DNA of 64,000 nucleotides from Perkinsus marinus ATCC 50983 (GCF_000006405.1 NW_003200415.1:62001-126000); one strand, 5' to 3'; positions 1-13,072 are shown, counted from the stretch's first letter. Notes: generated from the letters alone by a model not told the origin. Numbers and translations are program-made.

Positions 1-113
1 GATGGTTGCGTAGATGCTCATGAGGTATATGTAAATCAGCGGGTAGTGGTACATCATCATCGATGATTACAGCGTATCTACACACACAGGTAGGATGGGC
101 TACACAAGTGGTA

Positions 114-3100
114 TTACTTGAAGTTGGGCACTTTAGAGTGCCTCGCCAAGAAGGGTATCCAAAACTTATTACACCAATAGAAGGCGAATGTCTTGTTACC
201 CTCAGGAACATAACTGAGTAATGAACACATAATGGTGATGCGGAAATAGTGAGAGTACATATAGTTGATATCGGGATGGGCCTCTATAGTAGCCATCTGT
301 GTATCATCGACAGGTTCGGGACTGTTACCATTATCACACACGAATATGTGAGACGGTGGGAATACCTAAGAACACTCAATGCAGCCAATGTGATGAGCAC
401 TCCTACCATGAGTGCTGCCCTAAGAGTTCCAGAGAATAGCTCATATCGTTCCCTAGTCATAGTAGATTCATGACATGCTATCATGAGGCAACAGTCGTGC
501 GTGAGCGATTGCTTTAATACCTACCATTTATTTGAGTAACTATTACAGCTTTGTAACTAGGTACTTACAAAGGAAAGGCTGCGGGTATCAGTACTAGTGC
601 TGCTACCAGAGAACGAGCCACTATCCTCAGAGTCTAAGGCCGATGCCGATGATGATGGTGAACCTTCCATCATCATCAACAATAGTGCTAGTAGTAGGTG
701 TGTAATGCTACTTTCTGACGCGAGCTCAGGACCATCATCATCATTGTTATCTTCAGTCTGCCTAGCTACAGACTCCAATGCACCCTGAGATGGTATGCAC
801 TGATAGAGGCAGGTGTTGTTGGCCTGCTGACCTGTAGATGACGACTGAATACTGGAGCACGGGGCCACTTGACTGTTATAGCAGCAGCAAGGAATAGGCC
901 AGTATCCAAGATAACATCGATGAAGATAATGAGGTCCAACCAGGTATGGACTTCCCATATCGATACATTACCTGATGAAATAGGGTACTCGAGAAAGAGA
1001 TGGTAGAAATAGTGACCTTCCAAGACCTCGAGAGCATCAGCGCCACCAGTACTGTTCTGTGGCGACATGTAAATAATAAGGTACATAGTGCAGACCAGTA
1101 TCTAGTGGTGCTCGTAATGGTCATATACTTGTCATATCAAAGCTACTTCTAATACTTACCGCAATATAAAAAGTATTGAGGATAACTGTTCTCATCAACT
1201 GTCTACTCGAGAAGGAGCCTTGCTTCTTGCTCTGTAGCTCCTTCCATTGCCTCAACCGACGACGCCAAGCACATGATTCGAACCTATCACCATCACTACA
1301 CTACTACACAACAGTATTACATTACCTCTTTCTGGGATCTCTAGACTCCATCTGGCTCTTTGATATCCTTGTAGACCCAACCCCACCGAATGCCGACATA
1401 CGATATACACCACCATAGGAGCTGTTACTACCAGGCATGGAATTACCTACTGTGGGTAGTGACCGATGCACTTGTCGATACACGCTCACTCTTCGGAGAG
1501 TAACCCATTATTGCAGATGGAGTCGAGTAACGATATGAATCAATGATATTTCGATCGATAGTAGTAGGTGGGGACACATGATGGGCGCTGAGTGGTGGTA
1601 TGAGCTGTGGAGACTGGTCAGGGTAGCGCATGCCATAGTTGGAGCCAGTACTAAAAGAAGATATAGCCGTAGTAGGATATACCTGCCAAATAACTCACTA
1701 TCTGGTCATTGAGCTCTCCGACCCTGCCGCAGTGCTTGCCTGGTCGCTGCCCTGAAGGGAACATATTTTGTGTTTTCGGGAGGAGACGAGCCCAAGTGAT
1801 GCTACAGCAATGCTAGCTTCGACAGCCCAACTTTCCTCCAGCCTTCCTCGGAGCTCTTGCCTCTTAGCTGGCAATATCACTGCTTGCCGTGCCATACCCT
1901 GATCATAGAAAGGGAGATATGGGTGATGAGGACAGGGTAATGATGGCTTACTTCGGCACGTTCCTTGCTTAGTTTAATATCAACATTACGCAGAATAAGC
2001 TCGCCCATAAACCATATGAATAGAACAACGGCTGCGCCGAGGATGAGACCTAAACGGTACACGTGGAGAAACTGCGGATGCACAGTATCATTAAACCTAC
2101 CTCTAATGGCAGTCATATTAGATGGAGTCACTTTGAAGGAGGAATCACAGTAGGAACCAATAGAGACCTCTTTGCAAGGTATAACCAAGGGCATCGGCAA
2201 AGGGTTATCACCAAGTATAACCATACAAAGATCCTACCATCCAACAACATCACCATGTACACTAATCACTAGCTCGGCGTAATACCTGTTTGTATATGGA
2301 CACTGTCTCAACATAAGGTAGAGTGTCAGGATCGGGGCATCTACCTGGTATCGGGAAGGTAGAACCTACAGTAGATGGCCAGACTGATATGGACTAGGAC
2401 CATGGGTGCACTACAAGTGCGATCACAGGGCCTCCTATTATAGCAGACAATGTCGTCCTCGAAGTCATCAGGTATAATGCATTTACCCTTATACTGTGAG
2501 GGATGGCTGTCCGAGGGCGAGAGGCCAATACTTGCTATATATCGGGCTAGGCTGTCGGCGTAAGCAATACTAGTGGAGCACCTGAGGAATACGTTGGAAG
2601 CGGGTGGACAGCCATAGAAGCTACCTCGGGCCATCCACATGGGAATCCCTCGTATTGATGATGAAACCAGGGCAGTCGATAATAGGCCATGTATTGAGGT
2701 TGGAGTCGTAGATCCAGGATACTCCCTGTGCAAACCTACAATGACAAAAGCATGCTCCGGCTTAGGCCAGAGGGAACAGCAGCATTCTACCAAGTGGCAG
2801 CGAGGAACAGACATATACCAAATGCAACGGCGAGGACGAGGACTCTTCGTATAATGGGTAGAAACGATGGCTTGTCGTATTTGTGTTTCACCTAAGGGAG
2901 GAAGCAGCGAATAGCAGGAAGGGCAAGAATGGAATCTCACAATGACTCCTGGAGCATCGGGTGCAGCGGTGGGTGGAGAAGTATTAGATAACAGGGCCAC
3001 ATTGTTCTGTGCGGACGTCATTGGTTGAAGTTCGTCATGGCCAGTGACATCATTATGGCGATAACGACGGGTATGTTGATGGATAGGTGGGGTAGTAGTT

Positions 3101-3126
3101 GTAGGTAGAGACGATTCTCCGAGCAT
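114..3126 (-). CDS. Multi-exon membrane protein, unrecognised (gene model approximate)
   Basis: Several minus-strand open stretches line up as exons of one gene, possibly two. The first (about 3126-2341) is a 261-residue cysteine-rich, probably extracellular segment. Next (2224-1960) comes a transmembrane helix (LGLILGAAVVLFIWFMGEL) that runs into a charged stretch and a GTAAGC donor. A basic, glutamate-rich exon follows (1893-1700, ending at a GTGAGT donor), then Ser/Pro-rich cytoplasmic-looking exons (1640-1320) and a basic segment (1290-1145). Further hydrophobic exons lie at 1086-850 and 480-340, with a Ser/Asp-rich linker between (790-565). The last open stretch stops near 114. I do not recognise a family. 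Both ends and some joins are uncertain. The layout suggests a multi-pass surface or channel-like protein. Confidence 0.4.
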
Positions 3127-3163
3127 TTAGATGATGAAGTCGATGGATAGGCGATAATGACGA

Positions 3164-4305
3164 TTACGAGGTTGACGAGAACGATGACGAGTAGAGCTGT
3201 CCTCGGGAGCTAGACCAGCAGTGAGGGCCCAAAATGAATATAACTACAGGGAACGCTATACTTGATTGATAAAGCAACTCTGTGGTTGATAGGAACAACA
3301 CCAAGCAGTCCACTATGATGGACGGGTCATGCTGCAGGGAGAAGCCATTCTTCGATCTATGCTGCATACCATTACTGGTAATGAACTACTCTCAGCATTA
3401 GCAGCTCTAACACACAGGACCTGATGACAGCGCGAACCCCTATGGAGTTCCACTCACTCTCAAGCATGCCAGGAGGTCCGGGGTAGTAGAATATCAATAA
3501 TGGTCTGGCATCTTGAACAACAACTCTGCTAATCGACATATGGTGTATACAGTTGCGTGAGAACGTCCTTTCATCGTAAAGATCATCAGCTTTTCCTTCA
3601 TGTGTTCGATCCTAACCACTTGACATCCACACCAATCAACCAACAGACAGACATCATACAAAGGCAACAGTGGCGAACAGAAGATCGGCTTTCAGTCTCA
3701 AAAACCTCAGTCCTGACTCGGTCAAGAAAAAGATACCTTCAAGGTGGACATATATCTTCGAGATGACCATGATCGTGTTACCGACTTGGAGTGATTGGTC
3801 TTTGCCGATCTTCGGAACCTTCCACTGCGCACTGTGCAATAGAGACCTCTGCATCCAAGCACCTCTTCGAGGAAGGCACTGGATGTGAGCTAGCAGGGTC
3901 CGTTCACCAGCCCGAACGGAGTGCGATATCAACGTCGTCCTTGTGAAGCATGGTACCGCTAACAGTAGTAGCAACTGAATCCCAGGGAAAAGGCGTGACG
4001 GATCAGGTATAACATCATCAATGATGAGGGACTAAAGAACACACCATAGAGCATGAATTGACAACATACTAGAATACAATACATTATCCTTATGGCTACT
4101 GTCAATGCGGCGCCATCATCCAATGAAGACTCGTTAAGGATTGTTCGATAAGAAGGACGGCATAACTAACAGCAACTTGAGGGACTATCAAAGCTATCGA
4201 AAGCAGCAATGTCTGGGATTTGCTGTAAGTAGGACGAATGCTATTATGGATACCATGATCATCCATAATGAAGTCCTCGATGCATAATGATAGGCATGAT
4301 GTCAC
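3164..4305. other. Region with ambiguous coding on both strands
   Basis: Several open stretches compete here. On the minus strand, 3974-3654 and 3367-3164 read as plausible protein, and 4305-4102 contains a hydrophobic run that could be a membrane helix. On the plus strand, 3670-3888 is equally protein-like (RRSAFSLKNLSPDSVKKK and a CxxC pair). No domain was recognised on either strand, so I do not call a gene. The minus-strand pieces could be 5' exons of the membrane protein that follows them. Confidence 0.3.
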
Positions 4306-4432
4306 TGATAATAGCAGAGATAGTAGTACTGATACCAGTAGTCAGCTGATGATAATGATCAATAGTTCAAAAATGGTATGGAAGTATGACGAGGTAATAG
4401 TCATAGCATCATGGGCCATGCTTCCAACTACA

Positions 4433-6157
4433 CTAATATCTTCCAGAAGCATCTCTACCGGTACGGTACTTCCCACCTTGCCTACGATAGTAATGCTGCT
4501 CCAGAGGGTAGCTGGGATCGCCTTGTGATGGAGGAGGACCTTGTTCATATTGTTGATAAGCGATGCTACCACTCCTATTAGCATCGTAACGGGATGAACC
4601 GCGATAAGCTTGATGAGCAGAGATGCCAGTCGCCGCCGACCCAGTGTTAGATGATTGCTGCTGAACTGGACTTCTGCCAGCACGATCTAACATCCTTTGG
4701 TCCTGCGCCTGTGGTTGCTCATCACGGGTCGTACCAGTTGCCAGAGGTGGCCCGCCGATGAGAGTACCAGAAGAGGGAGGCGTATTAGTTGCTGCCCAGA
4801 AGTTGGGCTGCTGTTGTTGTAGTTGTGGTTGAGCGACAGACGGGGTGGGCTGTTGTTGTTGTAGCTGTTGTTGTAACGACAACATCGTACTGTAAACCCT
4901 CATAGGGTCATAGTAACCCACACCTCCACCAGCCCCAGGCGGCGTCAAGGAGGTCCCCGCCTGGACAGTCATGCTTGAGGGGAAGCCGGCAGCATCAGCA
5001 CGTCCAGAAAGACCAGGAGGTGGGCCAGCGATGGAAGGGAAGTCAGGCAAGAGTGATGACAAACCCCCCTCCATGGTGAGGACACCTCCACTACCAGAAG
5101 GGGTGAGTGAGGACGATAGACCGGCCTGAGGCAGGGGAGGCATGAACGGATTTGGAGGGGTGTCCGTGCTAGACTCCATAGTAAGGACTTCATCCGTCTG
5201 CGTCTCAGTCGTTCTTTGCTTGATATTAGGAGTGATAGGTGACTCAGTTTGTACAGAGGCATTGATCAGCAGCATAGTCTTCCCCCACTCGCTATCACTG
5301 ATGGGGCTAGTACCAGCTTGGACAGTCGAGACATTACTAGGAGCCACAACAGGGGGTGGGGGAGGCGGTATAGTAGGTGGTGCAACAGTAGGTAGAGATC
5401 GGCCAGACTCTACGATCTCCTCAAGAAGGATATCAACAGTCGAGGTAACCATTGATGAGCTATGGGTAGTAGCAGCTACGACGTCCTCCTCTTCCTCCTT
5501 CACCGGGATGACCAACTCCTCCTCCTTACCAACTTCCGGGCTGCGATCGGACGCTACTCTTTCCTCATCATCTCTACCAGTAGAAGGCGTCTCAATCTCT
5601 TTTGAAGTGACAGAAGGAGCGTGCTTCTCAGGTATGCGATAATAGGAAGGAGCTATCCTCGCATTGTCCCATACGTTAGGCCAAACCTCTCCAACTGGTG
5701 GTGATGGCTTGCTTCGATGAACCCTAGGGGGAGTAGAAGGTGTACCATGAGCCTTACCAACATGCTTCGCACCTCCACCAATGCATGGAGTAGGAAGTAC
5801 CATCTTGGGCGCCGAGACAGTAGTAGTGGGAGCTCTACCAGGGGACACTGATTTGGTGACCGTCCTCTGTGGGTGTCCCTCTGCAGTAGCAAGTGGTCTG
5901 CTAGTGGCCTTGAGGGCATCATCCACACTTGGGGTAGTAGAGGAGGCCACATCATGGACGGGGTCGACGGCAGTAGGCTTGGTGGAGTGCTCCTTCTCTG
6001 ACTCGAGAGGAGCGTCATTTCTCTGTTGGGTCTTCTCGGGGCCGACTGCTGCCTCTGATGTCATCTGCCTCCGCTTCCGTTTATCCAACAGTTTCTGCTT
6101 ACGAGTCTTAGTGGGTTGGAATGAGTCTCCTCTTACGACTGTTGTTTCACCGAACAT
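4433..6157 (-). CDS. 574-residue low-complexity protein, unrecognised
   Basis: One uninterrupted frame runs from ATG to TAG, unusually long and intron-free for this window. The N-terminus is strongly basic (KTRKQKLLDKRKRRQ, about residues 17-31), which could be a nuclear or RNA-binding signal. The middle is rich in Ser, Thr, Pro and Glu, with a proline run near residue 265. The C-terminal third has Gln runs (QQQLQQQQ and similar), then a Tyr/Arg/Gly-rich tail with RYDANRSG and YRRQGGKYRTGRDASGRY. No catalytic domain is visible. The composition resembles disordered RNA-granule or splicing proteins, which is inference only. The opposite strand also carries long open frames, an effect of the skewed codon composition. 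Confidence 0.7.
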   Translation of the reverse strand: MFGETTVVRGDSFQPTKTRKQKLLDKRKRRQMTSEAAVGPEKTQQRNDAPLESEKEHSTKPTAVDPVHDVASSTTPSVDDALKATSRPLATAEGHPQRTVTKSVSPGRAPTTTVSAPKMVLPTPCIGGGAKHVGKAHGTPSTPPRVHRSKPSPPVGEVWPNVWDNARIAPSYYRIPEKHAPSVTSKEIETPSTGRDDEERVASDRSPEVGKEEELVIPVKEEEEDVVAATTHSSSMVTSTVDILLEEIVESGRSLPTVAPPTIPPPPPPVVAPSNVSTVQAGTSPISDSEWGKTMLLINASVQTESPITPNIKQRTTETQTDEVLTMESSTDTPPNPFMPPLPQAGLSSSLTPSGSGGVLTMEGGLSSLLPDFPSIAGPPPGLSGRADAAGFPSSMTVQAGTSLTPPGAGGGVGYYDPMRVYSTMLSLQQQLQQQQPTPSVAQPQLQQQQPNFWAATNTPPSSGTLIGGPPLATGTTRDEQPQAQDQRMLDRAGRSPVQQQSSNTGSAATGISAHQAYRGSSRYDANRSGSIAYQQYEQGPPPSQGDPSYPLEQHYYRRQGGKYRTGRDASGRY

Positions 6158-6289
6158 ACTAGCGGGTTATGGTAGTGGCCTTCGTAGTGTGAGAAGAACT
6201 GGGAGGAGGGTGTGACTGAGGTAGTCAATTATACAAACTGATAGTACAAACATTCATGTGACTATTCCTCTCAACGACCCACTTGCCCA

Positions 6290-6690
6290 TCATTCAATGC
6301 ATTCTACCACTGTATCTCTGGCGAGTCCGTAGACCACCTCTATGTTGTTATTCCAAAAAGCCCCCTTTTTGAAACGGCTAAGATACTCCATGATGCTATA
6401 TCGACCGTCAGAAAGTTGGAATGCAACCACCGATTTCTTTCTACCCCCAACACGACTAGAGATATACACGTCCGAATAACGCCTTATATGATGCAGAGGC
6501 ATCTAATAGTGGCGCAATACACCCCCGTTCCCCCGCGAAGATGGTTGAGCCAATCGGTGCGGATGACTGCACCGTGGATCTCGCGCGCCGGAGTGATCGA
6601 TTGCATCATGATGTTTCTATCAATAAGAACTTGGAAACCTTTGCTAAGATCATAGTAGGGCTCGACCGATGGACGTTATCTCACGGAAAC
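6290..6690 (-). CDS. Small hypothetical protein, two exons
   Basis: The downstream exon encodes a well-formed sequence (VGGRKKSVVAFQLSDGRYS, then FWNNNIEVVYGLARDTVVECIE) ending at a TGA near 6290. An upstream open stretch (about 6690-6515) in another frame reads PYYDLSKGFQVLIDRN and HGAVIRTDWLNHLRGG. A GTGTATTGCG donor and a CTCTAG acceptor could join them, but I could not fix the phase. There is no recognised family. A plus-strand frame at 6541-6729 is also protein-like, so the strand assignment is not secure. Confidence 0.4.
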
Positions 6691-7010
6691 GCGATAGGGT
6701 GCATCGCTACGCTCCGTCGAAGTCAATGATTGAGATATGCTGTTAAGGTAATCGAGCTGCAGACCTTGCTGTAAGGGTGTCTTAGTTACGTTGGTGGCGT
6801 CTCGCCCAATGGCCTTAACCCAACCAAGTCAGTTTGACATCGTTCTTGTCTTTCCTTAGAGGGTTCTCTACTCGCGAAGTATAATCAGACACGCACCACC
6901 ATACACGAAATTACGACAATTGAACTAAGACGAATTACATCCGAGACGCCGCCGTTCGTGTTGTGTTAGAAACTCTCTATCGGATTGAACTCACCAGTGC
7001 ATTTTTCAAC

Positions 7011-8410
7011 ATGAGCTCGAATCAGGAATCTCTGACCACCACAGGCGCTGCTGCACAACAGAGGAGATCGGGCGAGACTGGTCGTCTAAGGTGGCTACCG
7101 TCGGCATCTGTGTAACTACCAGACTCCTTCATCAGTTCTGCTAGTCGGCCCTCGGAAGTGGTGGACACTCGTATGAACCAACAAGACCTTGGGGGCTTCC
7201 TTGATGAGGACGATACCTCCTTTGCCGACATGGTCAACAGCAGTCCGGTGTCAGCTTCAAACGAGGTGATAACCTTAGCCGCTACGACTTCTGTGGGTAC
7301 TTTTCGTGCAGGCTCCACGAGATGACAAACAGGGAGCTACGGCTGCTGTCAATGATGTAGACTCACAGGAAGATGAGGATGATGATGGCCCTGATCTGTA
7401 TACCCAGCTGCAAGGTGGGAATGATGCCAGTCGATAACACTGTTAGGATGNNNNNNNNNNNNNNNNNNNNNNNNNNNNNNNNNNNNNNNNNNNNNNNNNN
7501 NNNNNNNNNNNNNNNNNNNNNNNNNNNNNNNNNNNNNNNNNNNNNNNNNNTGAGTTTATTGAGCCTAGTGATTTCAACCATTGTTGAGGGAGAAGTTGAA
7601 TAGAGCGCATATGACCCGACAAGAGTCTAGTGCTACCACTCCTCCTATCGACACTACCGCAGAAGACTCTGCCTCCTCGCTTGGGGGTAAGATACGGAAT
7701 GCATGTGCACAGTATGGGAGGAAGCAACTCAGATGATAGTACACCAGTCTTGCCTCGCTTGCATGAAGGCCAGACTCGAGTTACTATAGCTATTGGGAAC
7801 ACCATAGTGTCGGAGGAGCTCTCTGTACTATGCCATGATACGGCTCACTGACAGAATTAGTTATCATATTCAGGCAGTAAGGCAGAAGGTGTATTTCAGC
7901 GTCAAGGTCTTGGGCACAGTTTTTGAAGGAAGCATAGTGGAGAGCCAAGAGGAGAAGTTGGTGTTGGAAGATGAGGATAGTAATGTGAGTGGACCACTAG
8001 AGGGAGGGGAGGAGGAAGACGAGGTTGATGAGAGTGATGCACCGCCGATGTGAGCGACCCATGTTGTACATGCGATGATCATTGAAGCATCAGTTATTAC
8101 GAACTGGTTTGGCATACTAACACGGTCCATCTCTTGAAGGATATGACTTATCGTAGTGACATCATTAATAGTTGCTACGATGTGGTCCCCTTCCTCCTCC
8201 ACAGGCAAGAAGTTATTAGACACTATAGACCGCTGTGGTTATCTGCCGCTTGAGATCAACCTCGCAATGACCGATGAGTTCCGACAAGAAGTGAATATTT
8301 CGACAGGTGAACATACATCGAATCACCTGTACAGCTATCCAGCAGGGAAGAAGGGCGCTACGGAGATCGAAGAAATGAGTCAGCGGATAGAAGCGTTAGC
8401 ATTGAAGTAG
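7011..8410 (+). CDS. Acidic hypothetical protein interrupted by a scaffold gap
   Basis: It starts at ATG 7011 (MSSNQESLTTTGAAAQQ). Short exons are separated by GT-AG introns; for example GTGATAACC...CGTGCAG separates SPVSASNE from APRDDKQGATAAVND. After the 100-N gap come MTRQESSATTPPIDTTAED, then a folded-looking stretch (EGQTRVTIAIGNTIVSEEL), then an exon with KVYFSVKVLGTVFEGSIVES and a highly acidic tail (EGGEEEDEVDESDAPP). The last exon (8156-8410) ends EEMSQRIEALALK and a TAG. It looks like a regulatory or scaffold protein with acidic linkers. No family was recognised. At least part of one exon or intron is lost in the gap. Confidence 0.55.
7451..7550. other. Assembly gap (100 N)
   Basis: A run of exactly 100 N, the same length as the other two runs in the window. 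It is a conventional scaffold gap, so the real size is unknown. It falls inside the acidic hypothetical gene. Confidence 0.98.
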
Positions 8411-8438
8411 GATCATAGATGATTGCATCAGCAAGAGC

Positions 8439-11400
8439 ATGGCAGATGCTCACGCACTGTACATATTGATACCAAGAAGCTACTCCTCGACAGGGAACGA
8501 GGAACCCATCAGCATCATTCGACTGTTACAACAACCCTACTTTTCCCGAGCATGTTCCGGCTCAGGTCTCGATGATGCTCTCACTACTGTCATCAGAGTC
8601 GAGCCCGAATAGTGGTGGTAATAGGAACAGAATACGGGTATCGATAACGGTAGACCCTCCGATCATCCCTGTGCATCCTACACTGAAAAATACAGTAACT
8701 CACAGATGCTTACCCGGCTCTTGTATAGAGTTACTCAGATGGTGACTCTGCCGAACAACACCCATGTAGGCCTTCCGACCTCTGTGGAGACATTCCGAGC
8801 TGCTGTGGAGCAGATCAGAACAGCCCTCGACCAGCATAGTAGTGGCCTTGATGTCATACTCTTGATGTCCCTTGTCGTCTTTAATAGAGGACGAGGATAC
8901 GAGGAAGTCGGTTATCACCAAACTAAAGGAGGACACTCTTAGGCCAGCCGTCATAAAGTACCGAGTACATCCTCTAGTTCGGTCTCGTCGGCAATCCTTT
9001 CTTCATAGGGTAATTGCCGATATGATCGAGAAAGGACCCTATTACTATCATTCGATAGATGATGTATGATTCGCTCGTCTCTCCCAGCTGAACTACCATT
9101 GGGGTTATCTCAGAGTACCATAGCCAACTTGAAGGCAGAGGCCTTTGCTATACTGTCCAGCCACGTTTCGTCGGTCCTGTCAGCGGTCGACGCTTTGAGG
9201 AGCCCTCTTGCTATCACCGAAGACACCTTGATCAAGTCTATGCGCCTAGCTTGGGAAGCTGAGTTTGTGTATCAGAAGTACGGCCCTCCCTTAGGAAGCG
9301 GCTTAATCAGTCTATCCTTCAGTTATACCTTTGCCGCTTGGGAATACAAAAGGCAAATCGTTACCAGGCCCCAAAACCCCTCTTTGGACCAAGAAGGTTG
9401 GAGAGGTACTCCGTTGAACACCATGGCTGAGAGACGACTATAGCCCTTCGTAGAATACAGACAGAGGGCTTGGTTGAGATATTCAGCATTCCTAAGGCGA
9501 TGTACTCAACAGAACGTAGCTGCTGAACATGCCTTACGGGAAGCGGTGATGCTAGGGTACAATCGAGAGGTAAAGCCAACGTGTGATCCTGGAAGCATCC
9601 CACCCATAGGCCCTCTGCTGCCTTTCATGCAGTCTGATCGTCAGAGGGAGATATGGAGAGGCTGGTGACATCCTCGATAGGGTGGAGCGGGGCAGACCAT
9701 CGTCAGTATTGATTACCACACCATCTTCAGTTGAGGGAGATGGAAGGCATAACTGATCCATTAGTGAATCTCATCAAGGCAATCAATCTGCACGTCCAGG
9801 TGTCTTCATCTTCATGGCGTTGATGAAATCGGTTCATCATGTAGGAAGATATAGAGGGTTGCCATCGCTACCTTGGTCTTGCGGCTCGAGACGAGGCATT
9901 CTTCCGAGGGGTCAAGACAGAACAGCAGATATTCGATAAACTAAGGTCCGTCGTGCTTATGCAGGAGTTGTTGTTGATGATGGAGGATAGGCTCTATGAC
10001 GGCGCAGAACACAGAGAGGATGAGCTCGCCACAGGGCATGTGGCTGAGCATTCCCCAAGGTCTACTGATGATCCAGATCCAAGCACTGCCTGCCTGGGGC
10101 TGCTTGTCAACCTCCTCCCACCTAGTAGGTCATTGCAAGAGACTCTGTTCGGTGGTCTAGGGCATCTTGTCCAGTCCCGACTGCGGAGCTACATCTTGTC
10201 CAACCTGATCATATTACCATGGCGCTTCTTAAGCAATTGATCATTGACAACAGTCTCAATGATTTCGTCAATCTCGTGGGATTAGCGGTACATCAGGTTA
10301 GGAAGGATAAGGGTATCATATCGAGCTTGAATCATGCTCGAGGGATCCTTTCTTGGTTATCTCAGGCAGTATGTCCTTCTTCAGCCACGTCTTCAGACGG
10401 TGGTGTGAGTTCCACCATCTGGTAGCGGTTAGCCTTGCCAATAAGGGGCGCTGGGATAAAGCTGCAGAGGTTCTTGATAGAGTTCTCGCCATCGAACCTC
10501 AACGTAAACCAAGAGAACGATCGCTACTGCCTGCCCTTGGCCTCACAGGCACGGCTTCGTGGGCTCTACTGGGGGATTGTCTTCATCATACAGGAGCTCA
10601 CGATGATAGGATTGCCGAAGTGCTGATCAAGGCCGCGACAGGCGGCCACGGCCTGCAGGAGGAGAGCAACACAGGTAGAGAGCACTCCTTAGATGAGAGG
10701 ATGGCTCTCTCTGTTCTCTGATAGGAACCCAGCCCTTACGGTTACTCGCTGTATTACGCTATACTGATCTGCTTCTCAAGAAGAAGAAGTGGACTCAGGC
10801 TCAAGAGTTCCTTATGGTTACCCACAGGGAAGTACAAGGGATGTTCCACCTGTTAGGCTTATGCATGTTAGCAAGGTCCTTATGACCCAGCCAACTGCAA
10901 CAGCCTGGACATATATAGCTATCACCTACATTCATCAGGAACAATGGGACCATGTGCCTTGTACACCACTACTGTCAGGCATCATTGTTGATGCTCAGGC
11001 TAAGAAGGCCCTATCAATGGCTCTGGGACTGGCAGACACATCGCGACTACCTACCCTATCAGGCGAGCTGACAAGTGGGCATCCTATGTTGCATGCTGAC
11101 TGCTGGGGTTTGATGTCATTGGTACGGCCTCTGTTATCGGCAGTCTTGACTAGTACTTAGCGGGTAGGTACTCCTACGTGATGGGCAGCCGTGTGAAGAC
11201 AGCACACAGCAATCGCGTGAATGCTTCGATCTTTACATGCTTAATGAACCTGTGAACGTAGAGTCTCTACTTGGCACGACCCACAGAATGTAATGTCGAG
11301 GTACAAGTACTGACAGAAGTGGGCTTTGCTTGGTTATCGAGAGGCATGCCATCCCTTGCAGAGGTGGCAGCTTGCCGTGCTCTGGAACTTGACGCTAGTG

Positions 11401-11921
11401 GTAGTACCCCCTGCATATTAGTATTATAGACACTACATGGGATTGTATCGATCGGCAGGCCCTGCACATTGGCTCTACGGATGCACCCTATGTGAACAGA
11501 AAGATGTGAGGCAAGGTCTATTGGAACTGCAAACAGCTATCGGCTTGCTATGGGATGATGAGATACAGCGAGCAGAGATAGTGGCTGATGCCGAGAAGTA
11601 TTAGAGCTATTGATATAACCTGGGTGGGAACATATTCATTCACGATAGATACCTACAGACTGAGGGAGCTTATGACCCACCCATGATGGAAGCCATTCAT
11701 GCGGCCAACAAGGTTGGAGCGGCTCGACATATCCATGTCACGATCGGATGCAATCAGGTGGCACAGAAGAAGCAAGATTCGACTATCTCAGCGACTGCTA
11801 CATACTGAGTATCATCCACACGTGACCATGGCACTCGTCGAATCATAAGCTTCAGGCGTATAGTGCTTTTGTTGAGTTATTCGCTCGGCTTGAGCGATAT
11901 ATGCTAGTGTTGAATGTGTAA
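8439..11921 (+). CDS. Tetratricopeptide-repeat protein (TTC7/Ypp1-like, tentative)
   Basis: A many-exon gene beginning at ATG 8439 (MADAHALYILIPRSYSS). Early exons are helical (SVETFRAAVEQIRTALDQH; LSQSTIANLKAEAFAILSSH). The C-terminal half shows TPR-type helix pairs: HHLVAVSLANKGRWDKAAEV followed by LDRVLAIEP near 10410-10500, a WTYIAITYIHQEQWDH unit near 10900, and LTEVGFAWLSRGMPSLAEVA followed by CRALELDAS near 11310-11400. The final exon ends FVELFARLERYMLVLNV and a TAA at 11921. The order of long N-terminal helices followed by C-terminal TPRs, and the CRALELD-type repeat, recall TTC7, the scaffold that holds PI4-kinase III alpha at the plasma membrane. I could not verify that beyond the repeat pattern. 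Several internal joins are unresolved. Confidence 0.55.
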
Positions 11922-13072
11922 TTGATAACACAGCAGAACGGTCAATTACACGAGATGGAAGCCAGTATGACTGGGCCAGTAAGCAAACTCCTGACTATTC
12001 CAGCTCTCCGTTACCATTTTCCCGTTTCACTTGAGTACCTGATTCGCAATGCACTAGCTGATAACTCATCTTCTTGTGTACTGTTAGCATATTGCACTTT
12101 CTCAAGGCACAGAGAGTGGTCGACGTATAGCAAACATGAGTTGTTGACCATAACGAAAATGATACAAAAGATGAGTAACTGGCCATCCTGTTTCCTTAGA
12201 CTCTTATAAGCGTCCTGGAACAAACCTGTACTGACCCTGTCGTGATGCCTCCCATGCAAATGCACTTAGGAAGCGTACTTGCACTCCCATTAAACACCAC
12301 AAGGAGACAGTGACGAGAGTGTCCGTCACCAGTGCTGTCAGACTGCGTGAGTCTGTAAGTTAATTACATAGAGAATAAACTACGTTGCAGCATGATATGA
12401 GACGATAATAGAGAAAAATGAAGACGATGTACACTCCTTCGAGCGGTTCCGCAAAGTCCCTTCAAGATGATGCTTTCTTGGTCTTGTGGCTTGGAGCAGT
12501 AGTCGATGAGGGCTTGCACTCTAGCAGCACAGACTTGTATGTTATATCAACACTAGGTGGATCAACCTGGGCAGTATGATCATCATCACCGGTAGTGCAG
12601 TAGCAGGTCTTATTACCACTTGCCAGTCAGATGTGTTGACTGGTGGGTCAGGGTGTTGATGAACTATCCATTCATCAGTCAAGGGGTCCGCTTGCCCCCC
12701 ACTTGGCCTTCGCTCAGAGACTCCACCATACTTCGATACCCACAATCTAAAGGCATTTCACTCATACCTCTACGTAGAGCCCGCCCCACCTGTTGTGACC
12801 GTGTGAGAGCCAGGGTCTAGACGCTATTGTGATGGGGACGGGCGTAGTGCGGGTAGCATCCTGTTTGGTGGATAGACCCGACTGGCTATTCCCTTTCGTC
12901 ATTATACTAGTAACACCCTGATTAAGTGGACTATTCAGGCATTAAGATCAAATGCACCGCCGCAATCTACCATTCATTCGAATCTTGAGTTATCTAAGGA
13001 ATCTTGCTCCATTCTTAGTCCCGGACTTGAGCATTTTCGGAAGCACCTTCTATTGTTGTCAGCAGCTTTTGG
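11922..13072. other. Intergenic stretch with no supported gene
   Basis: About 1.15 kb lies between the TPR gene and the acetyl-CoA transporter. Open frames exist on both strands (plus 11922-12209 and 12419-12580; minus 12265-11995 and 12745-12542). None shows a recognisable motif or a coherent exon series. A plus-strand frame from ATG 12419 (MKTMYTPSSGSAKSLQDD...) is the best candidate for a small gene but is unsupported. Confidence 0.4.

Noticed and set aside
278-300. GTAGCCATCTGTG, resembling part of a dinoflagellate/perkinsid spliced-leader sequence
   Set aside because: Only about ten bases match, the diagnostic GGCTCAAG end and a donor are absent, and the bases lie within a coding-like minus-strand exon.
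5142-5642. Long plus-strand ORFs opposite the 574-residue low-complexity gene (also 5781-6215)
   Set aside because: The minus-strand frame is far longer and has a coherent composition. The opposite frames are shadows of Ser/Pro/Thr-rich codons.
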